Part shown: positions 5,974-8,571 of the stretch, one piece after another
Layout: every line of letters begins with the position of its first letter
Position numbering within the stretch: the first letter of the stretch is position 1
Origin: Oscillospiraceae bacterium
Lineage (GTDB): Bacteria; Bacillota; Clostridia; Oscillospirales; Ruminococcaceae
Assembly: GCA_009776345.1 (NCBI GenBank)
Contig: WRLS01000091.1
Location: 1-8,571 of the forward strand
Direction of reading: 5' to 3'
Length of the DNA: 8,571 nt
The notes under the pieces: model-generated
Seen by the model: only the letters and a program-made list of their open reading frames with translations
Databases searched by the model: none
Told to the model about the DNA's origin: nothing
Position numbers and translations under genes: made by a program

Positions 5974-6711
5974 ATGCGTATTGATATCATGACGCTTTTC
6001 CCGGAAATGTTCGAGCCTGTAATAGCAACCAGCATCATCGGGCGGGCAAGGTCGGCGGGAAAGCTGGATATACGCTGCCACCATATCCGCGATTACACGA
6101 CTGACAAGCACGGCCGCACGGACGATACGCCATATGGCGGCGGCATGGGGATGCTCATGCAGGCACAGCCCATATATAACTGCTACAAAGCGATTTTGAT
6201 GCAGCTTGGCGGCGTAAAGCCGTATACAATCTATATGAGCCCTGCCGGAAGCCTTTTCACGCAGGCAAAGGCCATGGAGCTTTCCCGAAAGCCGGAGGGG
6301 CTTGTAATTTTATGCGGGCATTATGAGGGAGTCGATCAGCGCGTGATTGACGAGATCGCGGACGGGGAGCTTTCCATCGGCGATTATGTGCTTACGGGCG
6401 GGGAGCTTCCCGCGCTTGTACTTATGGACGCTGTTGCCAGGCTCTGCGACGGCGTGCTTGCCGGGGAAGCCAGCTGGCAGGAGGAAAGCCACAGCGGCGG
6501 GCTGCTGGAGTACCCGCACTACACAAAGCCCGCGGTCTGGAACGGCCGCGCCGTGCCGGAGGTTTTAGTAAGCGGGCACCACGCGAATATCGCGCGCTGG
6601 CGCCGTGAACAGTCGCTGAAAAAAACATTGGAAGCCAGGCCGGAGCTGCTCGATGCTGCCCCGTTAACGCAGGGGGACAGGGATTTTCTTGCGGGGCTGC
6701 GCGAAAGTTAG
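5974..6711 (+). CDS. trmD: tRNA (guanine-37-N1)-methyltransferase TrmD
   Basis: 245 residues, full length. Transfers a methyl group from S-adenosylmethionine to N1 of G37 in tRNAs reading CNN codons, preventing +1 frameshifting; usually essential. The trefoil-knot SAM site is clear: YMSPAG (87-92), ILCGHYEGVDQR (112-123), and IGDYVLTGGELPAL (135-148). The substrate-side motif DDTPYGGGMGM (50-60) and the C-terminal GLLEYPHYTKP (176-186), SGHH and RPELLD are present. The catalytic aspartate, which sits in an EDS context in most bacterial homologues I recall, is read here as glutamate (QEESHS, Glu171 or its neighbour), and the usual YTRP is YTKP. GAGGTG lies 5 nt before ATG 5974. The usual downstream rplS is absent. 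Confidence 0.97.
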   Translation: MRIDIMTLFPEMFEPVIATSIIGRARSAGKLDIRCHHIRDYTTDKHGRTDDTPYGGGMGMLMQAQPIYNCYKAILMQLGGVKPYTIYMSPAGSLFTQAKAMELSRKPEGLVILCGHYEGVDQRVIDEIADGELSIGDYVLTGGELPALVLMDAVARLCDGVLAGEASWQEESHSGGLLEYPHYTKPAVWNGRAVPEVLVSGHHANIARWRREQSLKKTLEARPELLDAAPLTQGDRDFLAGLRES

Positions 6712-6819
6712 GGTTGGCGGCCTACTGTTTGTTTTTACCAATCTATGCCCTAAATTTTAATGAATTGTTGTCATCATGTAAGAAAATCCGGATTTATGCC
6801 GTGTTTGTCGTTTAGCGCG

Positions 6820-6847
6820 TTGACTGCCGCCCATAATATGCTATAAT
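6820..6847 (+). promoter_or_regulatory. Strong sigma-A promoter for ptsH
   Basis: TTGACT (6820-6825), a 16-nt spacer and a perfect TATAAT (6842-6847) make this the best promoter in the window. An AT-rich imperfect dyad follows at 6850-6881 (GTTTAG..CTAAAAC outside, ATATT/AATAT inside). It lies over the predicted start and leader and could be an operator, but AT-rich dyads arise easily. From the trmD stop to this promoter (6712-6819) I found no convincing terminator and no gene. Confidence 0.8.
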
Positions 6848-6906
6848 GAGTTTAGTTAAATATTTTATAAATATCTAAAACATATCTCGCAAGGGAGTTT
6901 TAACTT

Positions 6907-7170
6907 ATGTTTGTAAAAGAAGTATCGGTTCAGAATCAGGTGGGCCTTCATGCCCGCCCCGCGACGTTTTTTATCCAGAAAGCCAATGAGTTCAAATCCT
7001 CCATCTGGGTGGAGAAGGAGGAGCGCCGCGTTAACGCCAAGAGCCTTTTAGGCGTGCTTTCCCTCGGGATTGTAGGCGGGACGACGATCAAGGTCATCGC
7101 AGACGGACCCGATGAGCAGCAAGCCGTGGAAGGCCTTGTAGGCCTGGTTGAGTCCGGCTTTGCCGACTAG
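6907..7170 (+). CDS. ptsH: Phosphocarrier protein HPr
   Basis: 87 residues, normal HPr length. It relays phosphate from PEP through enzyme I to sugar-specific EII proteins of the phosphotransferase system. His15 lies in the site GLHARPA (13-19) with Arg17. Ser46 lies in NAKSLLGVLSL (43-53), the site used by HPr kinase/phosphorylase for catabolite control in Firmicutes. Because both sites are intact, this is HPr rather than the Crh paralogue, which lacks His15. AAGGGAG lies 9 nt upstream of ATG 6907. No ptsI or EII gene is next to it, so the gene stands alone between its promoter and a terminator. Confidence 0.96.
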   Translation: MFVKEVSVQNQVGLHARPATFFIQKANEFKSSIWVEKEERRVNAKSLLGVLSLGIVGGTTIKVIADGPDEQQAVEGLVGLVESGFAD

Positions 7171-7190
7171 TACATTGTACGTGTAGCTTA

Positions 7191-7229
7191 AAGCCGCCTT
7201 TGTGTTTCGGGGCGGCTTGTTTGGATTTT
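7191..7229 (+). terminator. Terminator after ptsH
   Basis: AAGCCGCC (7191-7198) pairs with GGCGGCTT (7211-7218), an 8-bp GC-rich stem with a 12-nt loop, followed by TGTTTGGATTTT. The tail is interrupted by GGA and the loop is large, so termination may be partial and some transcription could continue into the next gene. Confidence 0.65.
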
Positions 7230-7276
7230 GCATATACTGCCACTAAATCAAATATGGTGTAAAGGGAGGGTTCGGT

Positions 7277-8347
7277 ATGGATAGGGAAATGTACGCCGCG
7301 ATGGCTTTTGACATCCCGGATGGGCCGAAGGGGATTGAGCCGTATGGAAGCGGGCATATAAACGATACGTTTTTGGTTTCCTGCGCAGACAGGCAATTTA
7401 TCCTGCAGCGCATTAACCACCATGTATTCAAGGAGCCGCTTAAAGTTATCGAAAATATTGCGAATGTCACAAAATTTCTGGCGGAAAAAATCGCGCTGGA
7501 GGGCGGCGACCCGAGCCGCGAGACGCTGAATGTCGTACCCGCGAAGGACGGGCGCGGATATACTCGCGACGATATCGGCGGGTGGTGGCGGATGTATCAT
7601 TTCGTCACAGGTTCTGTCAGCTACGACAGGGCCGAAACACCGGAGATTCTGTATCAAAGCGCGGTGGCTTTCGGGCGTTTCCAAAGCCTTCTCTCGGATT
7701 TCCCGGTGGATAAGCTGCACGAGATAATCCCGAATTTCCACAACACGCCCGACCGCCTGAGGAAGCTGCGCGCAGCCGTAGAAAGCGACCCGCTTGGGCG
7801 CGTGAAATCTGCCCGTGACGAGATACGGTTTTGTTTGGAGCGCGAGGAATTTACAAACCGGCTGGAGGACGCGAAAAAAAGCGGCGGGCTGCCCCTGCGT
7901 GTAACCCATAACGACACAAAGCTAAATAATATCATGTTCGACAAAAACAGCGGGAAGCCCATCTGCGTGGTTGACCTGGATACCGTAATGCCCGGGTATT
8001 CGGTCACGGATTTCGGGGACGCTGTACGCTGCGGCGCAAGCACAGGCGACGAGGACGAGCGCGACTTATCCAAAGTAACGCTGGATATGGAGCTTTATAA
8101 GATTTATACCGAGGGCTTTTTGGAGGGCTGCGGCGGGAAGCTGGGGCCCACGGAGCTAAAGCTTCTGCCGACGGGGGCAAAGATGATCGCGCTGGAGCTT
8201 GGGATGCGCTTTTTGACCGATTATTTGCAGGGCGATACATATTTTAAGATACACAGGGACGGCCATAACCTGGACAGGTGCCGCACACAGCTGAAGCTTG
8301 CGGCGGATATGGAAGAGCATTGGGATGAGATGGCGGGCGGCGCGTAG
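7277..8347 (+). CDS. nahK: N-acetylhexosamine 1-kinase-like sugar kinase (APH fold)
   Basis: 356 residues, close to Bifidobacterium NahK in length. That enzyme phosphorylates GlcNAc or GalNAc at C1 with ATP in the lacto-N-biose/galacto-N-biose pathway. From memory the NahK landmarks appear in order: GIEPYGSGHINDTFLV (near 15-30), FILQRIN, WRMYHFV, the catalytic loop RVTHNDTKLNN (208-218, catalytic Asp213), the metal site VDLDTVMPG (232-240), FGDAVRCGAST, DLSKV, YTEGF and GMRFLTDYLQGD. The aminoglycoside phosphotransferase-type fold is sure. The exact sugar is an inference, since related phosphotransferases differ in substrate. AAAGGGAGG ends 6 nt before ATG 7277. Only a weak promoter candidate (TTGGAT 7221, TAAATC 7244) was seen, so expression may rely on read-through from ptsH. 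No phosphorylase, epimerase or sugar transporter gene is in view; one may lie beyond the right edge. Confidence 0.85.
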   Translation: MDREMYAAMAFDIPDGPKGIEPYGSGHINDTFLVSCADRQFILQRINHHVFKEPLKVIENIANVTKFLAEKIALEGGDPSRETLNVVPAKDGRGYTRDDIGGWWRMYHFVTGSVSYDRAETPEILYQSAVAFGRFQSLLSDFPVDKLHEIIPNFHNTPDRLRKLRAAVESDPLGRVKSARDEIRFCLEREEFTNRLEDAKKSGGLPLRVTHNDTKLNNIMFDKNSGKPICVVDLDTVMPGYSVTDFGDAVRCGASTGDEDERDLSKVTLDMELYKIYTEGFLEGCGGKLGPTELKLLPTGAKMIALELGMRFLTDYLQGDTYFKIHRDGHNLDRCRTQLKLAADMEEHWDEMAGGA

Positions 8348-8460
8348 CGCCGCAGGTTTTAGGATTTAGGTTGTAGGTTTTAGGGTAGGGTCGGGGTTCC
8401 ATCCCCGACCGCGAATATTCGATTCGACTTTAACGGTCGGGCATGGAAGCCCGACCCTAC
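8337..8460 (+). repeat. Composite intergenic repeat, copy B
   Basis: The element begins inside the last codons of the sugar kinase. Its 7-bp hairpin (8337-8343 with 8347-8353, loop GTA) contains the TAG stop at 8345-8347. An AGGTTTTAGGATTTAGG..AGGTTTTAGGG tract follows, then a 27-bp inverted repeat (8385-8411 and 8434-8460) with two mismatches. Each arm also folds alone: 8389-8396 with 8403-8410 (loop TTCCAT), and 8435-8442 with 8449-8456 (loop ATGGAA), 8 bp each. The two arm mismatches are exactly the two partners of the loop-closing pair, so each local hairpin stays paired. There is no U-tail, so it is not a classic terminator. Confidence 0.75.
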
Positions 8461-8509
8461 ACGAAAAAATATGTTATGCGTACAACTTCCTGCCCCCTTC
8501 GCGCCCCAA

Positions 8510-8571
8510 GGGGGGGGGGCCGCGCGACCGGGGGGGGGGTTTTTTGGGGGGGGGTTGGGGGGGAAACCCCC
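8510..8571. other. Low-complexity G-homopolymer end, probable artefact
   Basis: Runs of 7 to 10 G broken by a few other bases fill the last 60 nt, quite unlike the rest of the window. This resembles sequencing or assembly noise at a contig edge. Nothing should be annotated in it. Confidence 0.8.

Noticed and set aside
7094..7909. Minus-strand open frame of 271 codons over ptsH and the sugar kinase
   Set aside because: It is antisense to two confidently identified genes and crosses the terminator between them; its product resembles no family.
8389..8456. Terminator for the sugar-kinase gene
   Set aside because: The hairpins are stable but not followed by a T-run on the plus strand, and they belong to a repeat also found upstream of another gene.
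8510..8571. Possible G-quadruplex or biological G-tract element
   Set aside because: Its position at the window end and the irregular homopolymers are better explained by sequencing or assembly error.

Overview
The window looks like chromosomal DNA of an anaerobic Firmicute, most likely a gut-type Clostridium relative (Oscillospirales/Ruminococcaceae-like). This is an inference from several things: the rimM-trmD pair, HPr with a regulatory serine, a Bifidobacterium-like N-acetylhexosamine kinase, sigma-A style promoters, strong AAGGGAG-type ribosome sites, and moderately GC-rich genes separated by repeat-rich spacers. No rRNA, tRNA, CRISPR, transposase or phage gene is visible. The right end (about 8510-8571) collapses into G homopolymers, so the window is probably a whole draft contig that ends in unreliable sequence.

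Layout: 1-356 is a gene-free flank with two dispersed repeats and a strong terminator. 357-2156 (minus) is a methyl-accepting chemotaxis protein with its own promoter. 2157-2564 is a divergent spacer holding a row of six stem-loops, placed where it would form the leader RNA of the next gene. 2565-3716 (plus) is a PAS-like, histidine-kinase-type ATPase whose phospho-acceptor histidine appears to be missing. It converges on, and overlaps by 10 bp, an antibiotic-resistance-type ABC-F ATPase (3707-5092, minus). 5093-5449 is a second divergent spacer made almost entirely of two palindromic elements plus the rimM promoter.

5450-6711 (plus) is the housekeeping pair rimM-trmD (30S maturation and tRNA m1G37 methylation), here without rpsP before it or rplS after it. 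6907-7170 (plus) is ptsH (HPr) with a near-consensus promoter and a terminator. 7277-8347 (plus) is an N-acetylhexosamine 1-kinase-like sugar kinase. After it come a repeat and the degraded end.

The genes do not form one pathway. Translation-related functions (rimM, trmD, ABC-F) are mixed with sensing (MCP, kinase-like protein) and sugar metabolism (HPr, NahK). The least explained material is between the genes: the hairpin array at 2363-2507, a composite repeat present in three diverged copies (254-293, 5123-5217, 8337-8460), one of which carries an internal compensatory base-pair change, and a 155-bp MITE-like palindrome at 5214-5368.
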